This document shows, one piece after another, positions 1-12,000 of a stretch of DNA of 64,000 bases (positions within the stretch are counted from its first letter, which is position 1; each line of letters begins with the position of its first letter). The stretch lies in assembly GCA_014607495.2 (NCBI GenBank), contig CP053169.1, positions 1,922,001-1,986,000 on the forward strand, written 5' to 3'. Position numbers and translations under genes: made by a program. Source of the DNA: Carposina sasakii (Eukaryota; Arthropoda; Insecta; Lepidoptera; Carposinidae). A model generated the notes under the pieces. That model saw only the letters and a program-made list of their open reading frames with translations, was not told the origin of the DNA and searched no databases.

Positions 1-63
1 TCAACGAGGCCGCCTGCGAGAAGAATATGGAGGCGTTCTTGAAGAGCATTGAGGCAGTTCACG
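1..63 (+). CDS. slgA: PRODH exon (left-truncated by window edge)
   Basis: Encodes [20 protein letters not shown] and ends in phase 1 at a GTATGC donor. The frame joins to the exon at 1642 through a split glycine codon. The true exon start is outside the window. Confidence 0.85.
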
Positions 64-3000
64 GTATGCTTGAGTATTGGGTCATCATCTTCACTTTAGC
101 CATGATAAGTCTACTGCTAAACATATATATAGGCTTCCTACAATAACCTACACTGTGACCAGTTGGATGAGAATGGATCCAGCAGATACCCGCGACCATG
201 GCTAGGTCGTTCGTCCATCTTGCTGGTGGCCTTCTCATAGTACGCTTGCCGGTACCTGGTCTCCACTCTAGAATTCTTCAGGCCCATCGGCCAGCTATGT
301 GCCCTACCCGTTGCTACTTTAGCTTACTTGATCGTTGGGCTATGACGGTGACCTTTTATTTCTGAGTATCTAGATAAATTATATTATCATTGTTTCTCAA
401 TCAATTGTATCTTAACGGAATCTGCCTATTACCTATGTATTACATATAATAAATAAATAAATTAAATCGAAAAATAATGATATGGTTATATACTTCAGGC
501 CATTATTCTGAGTCGAAAACCACTGAAAATTTTCGCAGGAAAATTCCAAAATTTGCCGTATTTTTTTAATTTTTCAGGAAAAAAAATAGATAGATAGATA
601 GAATTTATTTGACAATTACATATACACGGATAACAACTAGGCTTTAAATAATGACATAAAATCAAAATTTTAATCCATTAATGATTAATATTAATTTTTA
701 TTTATTATTATAAATATTATTTATTAATATAAATTTATTAATAATTTTATACCATTGATGATTTTCAAAAAAGAAGTTGCTCTCAAAAAAGTTAAATTAA
801 CTGATCAACCTAAATGTACTTAGAGTCACAACTAAGTGAACCAAAAAACAGCAATCTTTCACACAACAACCTATAAGCCCATTTAATTAGTCACAGGATC
901 GCTCGATACAATTGGCGCTGGAAGCAAACATTACTGATAATCAAATAAATAAATAAATAAATAAATAAAATAAAACTCATTTATTTCAGGCTTTACCCAT
1001 ATTTAGTTAGTAACAAAGGTCTTAAAACTATGTTAGTGTACCTATATCTATACAAAAGTTGTGGGAGGGTTTGGAGTCTTTAACTAGATGGACGCGAGTC
1101 CAGTGCTGCATAACAGCACTGTCCACGTCCAGTCTAGCCGCCATTAAAAATGCATTCTGCGAGTAATAACCAGTGGTCGGAGAAGGTATATTGATTTTAC
1201 ATACTTGCGTCATGATATCATAACATGGACATGCATTTTTTCCGGAATGTACCGGAGTTTCCAAAAACTAGCAGCAAAGCGTTGAGAGTATTGATACATT
1301 TTTAACTAGTTTCATGTAATAATTTCGAAGTTTCGGTATTTTTATTTTATTTTTATCATAATAATCCGGAAACTCGGAGGCGTATCCATATTAACATATA
1401 CGTTTGATGTCAATGACCTTAATTCAATATACCTACTCCGACCACTGGTAATAAATAACACTGTCGTATAACTTAACACAATGGTACTTGTTCAGTATTT
1501 GTCTGGCTATCACACGCACCCTGTATATAATGACGACGACCCTGTTGATTTGATTGAAAAACAATGTTAATTTATGTAGATACCCAGAAATTAAAGGCTG
1601 TTTTCCTGAAATTGTGTCATATTCGAAAAAAAAATTTTCAGGTATCACAAAAAGTACCGGCCTAATGGCCATCAAGCTGACAGCTCTTGGCAGGCCGCAA
1701 TTACTTGTGAGTATCTTATGCGAGTATACCGATATTTTGAAATACAGGATGTTTTTTTGTGGCCACCGTTAACGAAGGGTACGTACTCTATACATCAAAT
1801 AAAGTAAGTTTATGCCAAAAAAAATGCTGGGAATATTTTTTTTTTTTTAATTACTTGATCGGGCAAAATTTATAGTGTCTAGTGTTTATGTTGTACTTTT
1901 TTATCGACAGATATTAACTATTTTTCGTGGAAAAATCTTGCTACACGCGTCTATGTGCATTTTGCAGAAAAACGCAGTCTATTTACTCAAATTTGGACCC
2001 TAATATTTTAGAAACCAGACACTTCCCAGGTATGCTTCCATGGAGAAAAATGATCGTGATGACGAGGAGATTCCGTAGTTTTCGGAAACGTTGACGACCA
2101 AAAATCATTCTGTATATTAAGTTTTCATCTATCAATTCCACAGTTCCACTTCTAATAGACATAATATACAATAATAATAATAAATATTCACACACTACAC
2201 AACACATTAACCTAGTCCCACACTAAGATCCCTAAGGTCTTGTGTCGTGGGTACTAAGCAACGGTATATAAATACATAGATAAGTATAGAAACATCCATG
2301 ACTCGGAAACAAACATTGATATTCAACATATCAATGTTTGCACCTACCGGGATTCGAACCCAGGACCTATGGCGTCGCAGGAAGGGTCACTACCTACTAG
2401 ACCAGTCGGCCGTCAACAATCATAACATACTTATGACCAAAACAATGAATGTGGGAGAGTATTTCTTGACACTATACTGGGTGTAAAAGACAACTTTGTT
2501 CTTTTAATACCTCGTATTCTTTGTAACATCACGATCATTTTTTTCTATGGAAGCACCCCTGTGAAACCATGGGTTTCCAATATATTGAGGTCCAAAGTTA
2601 CATGAATATCAGCATTTTTGTTTAAATAAATCCATCTGGAAACAGTTAACAAACATTTTTTTTAAAGACACCATATTAACATTTAAAAAAGTTAGTTTTG
2701 TAGGTACGTTTGTCAATCGAATACATTGCTTGCAACAAAAAGAGTATTTTTTTTCAAGAAAAATTTTTTCGTTTCCCAGGGTTGTTTCCATAGAAAAAAA
2801 AAGATCGTTACGTTACAAAGAATACGAGGTATTAAAATAACAACGTTGTCTTTTTACACCATGTATAAATAGAATACCATTAGCTGCATCGCCTTTCGTG
2901 TATGTCTTAAAAGTCGACACAGCAACTGGACAGAGTAGTCCCACTCTCAGGCGGTATGCTAGCAGTTTGTCATTGATCATCATAATGATACGGCGGTTTG

Positions 3001-6000
3001 GGTTTGTGTTACATACCTATGAGCAACTCAATAACGGCATAAAACTAATTGTTTTATTTTTATACCTATTGGCTGGATGCAAACTATGTACTGCTTATAT
3101 TTCTTATCATTTGCTACCTTTATTCATACCTTCACATTTTCTTAATACTAATTTCCAGCTGCAACTGTCAGAAGTGATAATGCGCGCGCGCAACTACATG
3201 CAGCAAATAGCTGGCGGTACCGGCAACGTGCTGAACCACCACAAGACAATCGAGGACTTCCAGAGGTACCTCGGAGACCACAGCTCGAAGCCGGAGGTCC
3301 AGGACTTCATGCAGAAGATCACTTCGGATAAGGAAGGGTTAGTAGACTTGGCATTGTGTAATAAAGATCATCTTTATAAGGACTGGAGATCCGTGATCTC
3401 TGTCTACCCCTCCGGAAAAGAGGCGTGATTTTATGTATATACATATTTTATAGCATAGAGAAATAAGAAGACTATTCCTCTATGCTTATAGGGACTGTGT
3501 TGTACGGGCATTGTTTTGAATTGAAAATTGAATTCGAACCTCGGCAACCGGTTGGCACAGTTTTGGTGAGGGCAGTGACTGACTTCTTAAATAACACACC
3601 TGACCTAAATAATATAGTATAGTAAGTTAGTGATAAAAACGGTAAGTTAATATTGGTAACTGTCTATATTGCGTGAAATATAAAAACTGTATGGAACTTA
3701 AGTATAAAAACAAAAGGATATCATGTGTGTGAAGTTAGCACCGCCATTTTGGAAATTTAAAAAAATAATAGTTGTGCTAGATTGTGCTAGGCATGTGCTG
3801 ACTTGTGCCGTAAATAAAATTTTAAAATATCAAAAAATTAAAAAGTTACAGGAAAAATAAAAAAAATATCACTAGCACCGCCATTTAGTAAAATTGATAA
3901 AATAACAAATGGATAAGTTTGTGCTAGGGCTGTGCTATACTGTGCCGTAAAGCAAATTTCGATAACGCTGATAGATTTTCAGAAAATCGCGATTGAAAAA
4001 AAATCGCAGCACCGCCATTTTGTCAAAATCGAAAAAAAATAAATTGCTTCGATTCTGATTAAAATGTGCTAGAATGTGCTGCAAACGAAAAATCAATATC
4101 ATAGACGGTTTATGAGAAAAACAAAATTGAACATTAAAAAATGAATATGCGATTTTAACGGTTTAAATTCACTTATTTGAAAAAACAAAAAATGTGCTAA
4201 CTTGTGCTAGGCTAGTCTTCTAAAACTACGTTCGAATAACGAGAATAAATGTGCAATTTTTTCTAAAAATGAAAAAACAAAATTTTTTTAAAAAAATTTT
4301 TGTTCGTACGAAGTTCCAAAAAATACCACAACTTGTGCTAGGTTTGTGCTGCAGAACGCCGAAATCCCCACTTCGATAAGTCAATGCGTTGTCGAGAAAT
4401 TGCAGAAATAAAATTTTGAAACATAAAAGCGTCAAAATAACGGTCAAAATGCACTCATTTCAAAAAAATAAAATATTTGCTAACTTGTGCTAGGCTAGTC
4501 TTCTATATCTACGTTCGAATAACGAGAATAAATGTGCAATTTTTTCTAAAAATGAAAAAACAAAATTTTTTAAAAAAAATTTTTGTTCGTACGAAGTTCC
4601 AAAAAATACCACAACTTGTGCTAGGTTTGTGCTGCAGAACGCCGAAATCCCCACTTCGATAAGTCAATGCGTTGTCGAAAAATTGCAGAAATAAAATTTT
4701 GGAACATAAAAGCGTAAAAATAACGGTCAAAATGCACTCATTTCAAAAAAACAAAATATGTGCTAACTTGTGCTAGGCTAGTCTTCTATATCTACGTTCG
4801 AATAACGAGAATAAATGTGCAATTTTTTCTAAAAATGAAAAAACAAAATTTTTTAAAAAAAATTTTTGTTCGTACAAAGTTCCAAAAAATACCACAACTT
4901 GTGCTAGGTTTGTGCTGCAGAACGCCGAAATCCCCACTTCGATAAGTCAATGCGTTGTCGAGAAATTGCAGAAATAAAATTTTAGAACATAAAAGCGTCA
5001 AAATAACGGTCAAAATGCACTCATTTCAAAAAAACAAAATATGTGCTAACTTGTGCTAGGCTAGTCTTCTATATCTACGTTCGAATAACGAGAACAAATG
5101 TGCAATTTTTTCTAAAAATGAAAAAACAAAATTTTTTAAAAAAATTTTTTGTTCGTACAAAGTTCCAAAAAATACCACAACTTGTGCTAGGTCTGTGCTG
5201 CAGAACGCCGAAATCCCCACTTCGATAAGTCAATGCGTTGTCGAGAAATTGCAGAAATAAAATTTTGGAACATAAAAGCGTCAAAATAACGATCAAAATG
5301 CACTCATTTCAAAAAAACAAAATATGTGCTAACTTGTGCTAGGCTAGTCTTCTATATCTACGTTCGAATAACGAGAATAAATGTGCAATTTTTTTCTAAA
5401 AATGAAAAAACAAAATTTTTAAAAAAAAATTTTTGTTCGTACGAAGTTCCAAAAAATACCACAACTTGTGCTAGGTTTGTGCTGCAGAACGCCGAAATCC
5501 CCACTTCGATAAGTCAATGCGTTGTCGAGAAATTGCAGAAATAAAATTTTGGAACATAAAAGCGTAAAAATAACGGTCAAAATGCACTCATTTCAAAAAA
5601 ACAAAATATGTGCTAACTTGTGCTAGGCTAGTCTTCTATATCTACGTTCGAATAACGAGAATAAATGTGCAATTTTTTCTAAAAATGAAAAAACAAAATT
5701 TTTTTAAAAAATTTTTGTTCGTACGAAGTTCCAAAAAATACCACAACTTGTGCTAGGTTTGTGCTGCAGAACGCCGAAATCCCCACTTCGATAAGTCAAT
5801 GCGTTGTCGAGAAATTGCAGAAATAAAATTTTAGAACATAAAAGCGTCAAAATAACGGTCAAAATGCACTCATTTCAAAAAAACAAAATATGTGCTAACT
5901 TGTGCTAGGCTAGTCTTCTATATCTACGTTCGAATAACGAGAACAAATGTGCAATTTTTTCTAAAAATGAAAAAACAAAATTTTTTAAAAAAATTTTTTG

Positions 6001-9000
6001 TTCGTACAAAGTTCCAAAAAATACCACAACTTGTGCTAGGTCTGTGCTGCAGAACGCCGAAATCCCCACTTCGATAAGTCAATGCGTTGTCGAGAAATTG
6101 CAGAAATAAAATTTTGGAACATAAAAGCGTCAAAATAACGATCAAAATGCACTCATTTCAAAAAAACAAAATATGTGCTAACTTGTGCTAGGCTAGTCTT
6201 CTATATCTACGTTCGAATAACGAGAATAAATGTGCAATTTTTTCTAAAAATGAAAAAACAAAATTTTTTTAAAAAAATTTTTGTTCGTACGAAGTTCCAA
6301 AAAATACCACAACTTGTGCTAGGTTTGTGCTGCAGAACGCCGAAATCCCCACTTCGATAAGTCAATGCGTTGTCGAGAAATTGCAGAAATAAAATTTTGG
6401 AACATAAAAGCGTAAAAATAACGGTCAAAATGCACTCATTTCAAAAAAACAAAATATGTGCTAACTTGTGCTAGGCTAGTCTTCTATATCTACGTTCGAA
6501 TAACGAGAATAAATGTGCAATTTTTTCTAAAAATGAAAAAACAAAATTAAAAAAAAAAATTTTTGTTCGTACGAAGTTCCAAAAAATACCACAACTTGTG
6601 CTAGGTTTGTGCTGCAGAACGCCGAAATCCCCACTTCGATAAGTCAATGCGTTGTCGAGAAATTGCAGAAATAAAATTTTGGAACATAAAAGCGTAAAAA
6701 TAACGGTCAAAATGCACTCATTTCAAAAAAACTAAATATGTGCTAACTTGTGCTAGGCTAGTCTTCTATATCTACGTTCGAATAACGAGAACAAATGTGC
6801 AATTTTTTCTAAAAATGAAAAAACAAAATTTTTTTAAAAAAATTTTTTGTTCGTACAAAGTTCCAAAAAATACCACAACTTGTGCTAGGTTTGTGCTGCA
6901 GAACGCCGAAATCCCCACTTCGATAAGTCAATGCGTTGTCGAGAAATTGCAGAAATAAAATTTTAGAACATAAAAGCGTCAAAATAACGGTCAAAATGCA
7001 CTCATTTCAAAAAAACAAAATATGTGCTAACTTGTGCTAGGCTAGTCTTCTATATCTACGTTCGAATAACGAGAACAAATGTGCAATTTTTTCTAAAAAT
7101 GAAAAAACAAAATTTTTTAAAAAAATTTTTTGTTCGTACAAAGTTCCAAAAAATACCACAACTTGTGCTAGGTCTGTGCTGCAGAACGCCGAAATCCCCA
7201 CTTCGATAAGTCAATGCGTTGTCGAGAAATTGCAGAAATAAAATTTTGGAACATAAAAGCGTCAAAATAACGATCAAAATGCACTCATTTCAAAAAAACA
7301 AAATATGTGCTAACTTGTGCTAGGCTAGTCTTCTATATCTACATTCGAATAACGAGAATAAATGTGCAATTTTTTCTAAAAATGAAAAAACAAAATTTTT
7401 TTTAAAAAATTTTTGTTCGTACGAAGTTCCAAAAAATAACACAACTTGTGATAGGTTTGTGCTGCAGAACGCCGAAATCCCCACTTCGATAAGTCAATGC
7501 GTTGTCGAGAAATTGCAGAAATAAAATTTTGGAACATAAAAGCGTAAAAATAACGGTCAAAATGCACTCATTTCAAAAAAACAAAATATGTGCTAACTTG
7601 TGCTAGGCTAGTCTTCTATATCTACGTTCGAATAACGAGAATAAATGTGCAATTTTTTCTAAAAATGAAAAAACAAAATTAAAAAAAAAAAATTTTTGTT
7701 CGTACAAAGTTCCAAAAAATACCACAACTTGTGCTAGGTTTGTGCTGCAGAACGCCGAAATCCCCACTTCGATAAGTCAATGCGTTGTCGAGAAATTGCA
7801 GAAATAAAATTTTAGAACATAAAAGCGTCAAAATAACGGTCAAAATGCACTCATTTCAAAAAAACAAAATATGTGCTAACTTGTGCTAGGCTAGTCTTCT
7901 ATATCTACGTTCGAATAACGAGAATGAATGAGCATTAATTTCTCGACAACGCATTGACTTATCGAAGTGGGGATTTCGGCGTTCTGCAGCACAAACCTAG
8001 CACAAGTTGTGGTATTTTTTGGAACTTCGTACGAACAAAAATTTTTTTAAAAAAATTTTGTTTTTTTCATTTTTAGAAAAAATTGCACATTTATTCTCGT
8101 TATTCGAACGTAGATATAGAAGACTAGCCTAGCACAAGTTAGCACATATTTTGTTTTTTTGAAATGAGTGCATTTTGACCGTTATTTTGACGCTTTTATG
8201 TTCCAAAATTTTATTTCTGCAATTTCTCGACAACGCATTGACTTATCGAAGTGGGGATTTCGGCGTTCTGCAGCACAAACCTAGCACAAGTTGTGGTATT
8301 TTTTGGAACTTCGTACGAACAAAATTTTTTTTTTTAAATTTTGTTTTTTCATTTTTAGAAAAAATTGCACATTTATTCTCGTTATTCGAACGTAGATATA
8401 GAAGACTAGCCTAGCACAAGTTAGCACATATTTTGTTTTTTTGAAATGAGTGCATTTTGACCGTTATTTTGACGCTTTTAAGTTCCAAAATTTTATTTCT
8501 GCAATTTCTCGACAACGCATTGACTTATCGAAGTGGGGATTTCGGCGTTCTGCAGCACAAACCTAGCACAAGTTGTGGTATTTTTTGGAACTTCGTACGA
8601 ACAAAAATTAAAAAAAAAAAAATTTGTTTTTTTCATTTTTAGAAAAAATTGCACATTTATTCTCGTTATTCGAACGTAGATATAGAAGACTAGCCTAGCA
8701 CAAGTTAGCACATATTTTGTTTTTTTGAAATGAGTGCATTTTGACCGTTATTTTGACGCTTTTATGTTCCAAAATTTTATTTCTGCAATTTCTCGACAAC
8801 GCATTGACTTATCGAAGTGGGGATTTCGGCGTTCTGCAGCACAAACCTAGCACAAGTTGTGGTATTTTTTGGAACTTCGTACGAACAAAAATTTTTTTTT
8901 TTAAATTTTGTTTTTTCATTTTTAGAAAAAATTGCACATTTATTCTCGTTATTCGAACGTAGTTTTAGAAGACTAGCCTAGCACAAGTTAGCACATTTTT

Positions 9001-12000
9001 TGTTTTTTTAAATAAGTGAATTTAAACCGTTAAAATCGCATATTCATTTTTTAATGTTCAATTTTGTTTTTCTCATAAACCGTCTATGATATTGATTTTT
9101 CGTTTGCAGCACATTCTAGCACATTTTAATCAGAATCGAAGCAATTTATTTTTTTTCGATTTTGACAAAATGGCGGTGCTGCGATTTTTTTTCAATCGCG
9201 ATTTTCTGAAAATCTATCAGCGTTATCGAAATTTGCTTTACGGCACAGTATAGCACAGCCCTAGCACAAACTTATCCATTTGTTATTTTATCAATTTTAC
9301 TAAATGGCGGTGCTAGTGATATTTTTTTTATTTTTCCTGTAACTTTTTAATTTTTTGATATTTTAAAATTTTATTTACGGCACAAGTCAGCACATGCCTA
9401 GCACAATCTAGCACAACTATTATTTTTTTAAATTTCCAAAATGGCGGTGCTAACTTCACACACATAGGATATCGCGTGCCGTCGCTCCGCACAACGAGCG
9501 CGTTAGTTGTCTGGAGGCCGGTGAGGTACTAATGTAAGACTCAATCAACTCTCGGCGCGCGAGTAGCTAGGCGTGGGGAGCGGCGACACGGCTGCAACAG
9601 GGAGGTGTGAGCACGCGAAGTGGCTGTCCCTGCTATATCCTCCCACTATAGTAAGGTAGTGATAAAAACGGTAAGTTAATATTGGTAACTGTCTATATTG
9701 CGTGAAATATAAAAACTGTATGGAACTTAAGTATAAAAACAAAAGGATATCGCGTGCCGTCGCTCCGCACAACGAGCGCGTTAGTTGTCTGGAGGCCGGT
9801 GAGGTACTAATGTAAAGCGTCCCCGAGACGGTCAATTGCGATTGACAATGTTTTACGTGAATGATCGTTTCAAATGACGGGCAATTGAAGCTTCTTTCAA
9901 TGCGCATCATTCGCGCATGCCTCAGTTGTTGGTTGTCGCTCAATGGGGACGCGGCAAAGTCGTGTTGATTTTTAAATTAAAGAGGATAATGATTTCAAAC
10001 ACAGACGTTTTTGGCAATAACTCTTGCTGTTTCTAAAAAAAAAAAAGAAAAAAACCAGACGTTGGTCCAAGGAATGGTACAAATTAAGATATAGATTCAC
10101 TCATGAGCATTTACAAAGAACTCTGCAAGAAACGGAGCCGGATGACTATAAAAATTTCATTCGAATGGACCAAGAGTCATTTGAGACATTAGTTTATATG
10201 TATATCCGCAACGATTTTGTAATATTTTTTAACGCAGTCGACCGTTTGTTTTTGTCTAGGTAGTCTTTGTTTTTTACTTTCCACAAGACAGGATAATCTC
10301 TATATAGCGATATTAAAAGTAATGTAAAATCGCGTTCTGTAATATCGGCGCCAGCGGCTAACGCCACGTCGAGTTCGTGTTCCAACACGTCCTCCATGTT
10401 CGGTGGCGCGATTATAAATAACAAAACGATTGTCAATTGCCGTCAATGTCTGTCAATACACGGCGCGTCAATTGCCTTCATTCAAAATTTTCATCATTTG
10501 CGGTCAATAACGTAGTCGTATTGACAATGGCTTCAATTGCTATGCGTAAACGGTCAATTTTCGTATCAATTGGCGTCATTCACGTAAACATTGTCAATCG
10601 CAATTGACCGTCTCGGGGATGCTTAAAGCGTCCCCGAGACGGTCAATTGCGATTGACAATGTTTTACGTGAATGATCGTTTCAAATGACGGGCAATTGAA
10701 GCTTCTATCAATGCGCATCATTCGCGCATGCCTCAGTTGTCGGTTGTCGCTCAATGGGGACGCGGCAAAGTCGTGTTGATTTTTAAATTAAAGAGGATAA
10801 TGATTTCAAACACAGACGTTTTTGGCAATAACTCTTGCTGTTTCTAAAAAAAAAGAAAAAAACCAGACGTTGGTCCAAGGAATGGTACAAATTAAGATAT
10901 AGATTCACTCATGAGCATTTACAAAGAATTCCGCAATGATTTTGTAATATTTTTTAACGCAGTCGACCGTTTGTTTTTGTCTAGATAGTCTTTGTTTTTT
11001 ACTTTCCACAAGACAGGATAATCTCTATATAGCGATATTAAAAGTAATGTAAAATCGCGTTCTGTAATATCGGCGCCAGCGGCTAACGCCACGTCGAGTT
11101 CGTGTTCCGACACGTCCTCCATGTTCGGTGGCGCGATTATAAATAACAAAACGATTGTCAATTGCCGTCAATGTCTGTCAATACACGGCGCGTCAATTGC
11201 CTTCATTCAAAATTTTCATCATTTGCGGTCAATAACGTAGTCGTATTGACAATGGCTTCAATTGCTATGCGTAAACGGTCAATTTTCGTATCAATTGGCG
11301 TCATTCACGTAAACATTGTCAATCGCAATTGACCGTCTCGGGGATGCTTAAAGCGTCCCCGAGACGGTCAATTGCGATTGACAATGTTTTACGTGAATGA
11401 TCGTTTCAAATGACGGGCAATTGAAGCTTCCTTCAATGCGCATCATTCGCGCATGCCTCAGTTGTCGGTTGTCGCTCAATGGGGACGCGGCAAAGTCGTG
11501 TTGATTTTTAAATTAAAGAGGATAATGATTTCAAACACAGACATGGCGTTTTTGGCAATAACTCTTGCTGTTTCTAAAAAAAAAAAGAAAAAAACCAGAC
11601 GTTGGTCCAAGGAATGGTACAAATTAAGATATAGATTCACTCATGAGCATTTACAAAGAACTCTGCAAGAAACGCCACGTCGAGTTCGTGTTCTGACACG
11701 TCCTCCATGTTCGGTGGCGCGATTATAAATAACAAAACGATTGTCAATTGCCGTCAATGTCTGTCAATACACGGCGCGTCAATTGCCTTCAATCAAAATT
11801 TTCATCATTTGCGGTCAATAACGTAGTCGTATTGACAATGGCTTCAATTGCTATGCGTAAACGGTCAATTTTCGTATCAATTGGCGTCATTCACGTAAAC
11901 ATTGTCAATCGCAATTGACCGTCTCGGGGACGCTTAAGACTCAATCAACTCTCGGCGCGCGAGTAGCTAGGCGTGGGGAGCGGCGACACGGCTGCAACAG

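Larger units (their letters stand above)
3723..9465. mobile_element. 5.74-kb foldback transposon with tandem-repeat arms
   Basis: Ends are ATGTGTGTGAAGTTAGCACC and its complement. The outer arms of about 470 bp (3723-4193 and about 8997-9465) are almost identical inverted copies. Inward, the left arm has 13 complete direct repeats of 283 bp from 4194 plus a partial one from 7873; the right arm has about three in reverse orientation (landmarks 8119, 8401, 8685, 8968). The inversion centre is about 7925-7945. An 8-bp duplication flanks it. There is no long ORF; recurring 60-79-codon frames on both strands simply follow the repeats. The design resembles FB/Galileo foldbacks of flies, and the 8-bp duplication fits the P, hAT or MULE superfamilies; assignment is open. 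Confidence 0.9.
9816..10623 (+). mobile_element. PIF/Harbinger deletion derivative A (808 bp)
   Basis: Terminal inverted repeats start AGCGTCCCCGAGACGGTCAA and end in the complement (last bases GATGCT). It is flanked by TAA, the usual 3-bp duplication of this superfamily. It keeps the start of a Harbinger-type transposase (about 10050-10203, +) and the start of the accessory MADF gene (minus strand), joined by an internal deletion. Confidence 0.88.

Noticed and set aside
2898..3428. 176-codon single-exon gene
   Set aside because: Only 3159-3337 is coding; the rest is intron on both sides with clear splice signals.
4226..8962. Many 61-79-codon open frames on both strands, nearly identical
   Set aside because: They follow the 283-bp repeat, occur on both strands of the same DNA, and change frame with the length of the A/T tract; no protein family recognised.
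4194..8996. CRISPR-like regular array
   Set aside because: Units are 283 bp, directly adjacent without unique spacers, in a eukaryotic foldback element.
3618..9815. Segment X as a complete LTR pair of one retrotransposon
   Set aside because: The copies lie 9 bp apart once insertions are removed, with no internal retroelement genes and no clear TG…CA ends; kept only as a possibility.
9545..9943. 132-codon minus-strand frame
   Set aside because: Crosses segment X and the Harbinger end; no family resemblance, chance openness of GC-rich DNA.
11453..11728. 91-codon frame with the transposase start
   Set aside because: Artefact of the internal deletion in Harbinger copy C; the downstream part is read in a meaningless frame.
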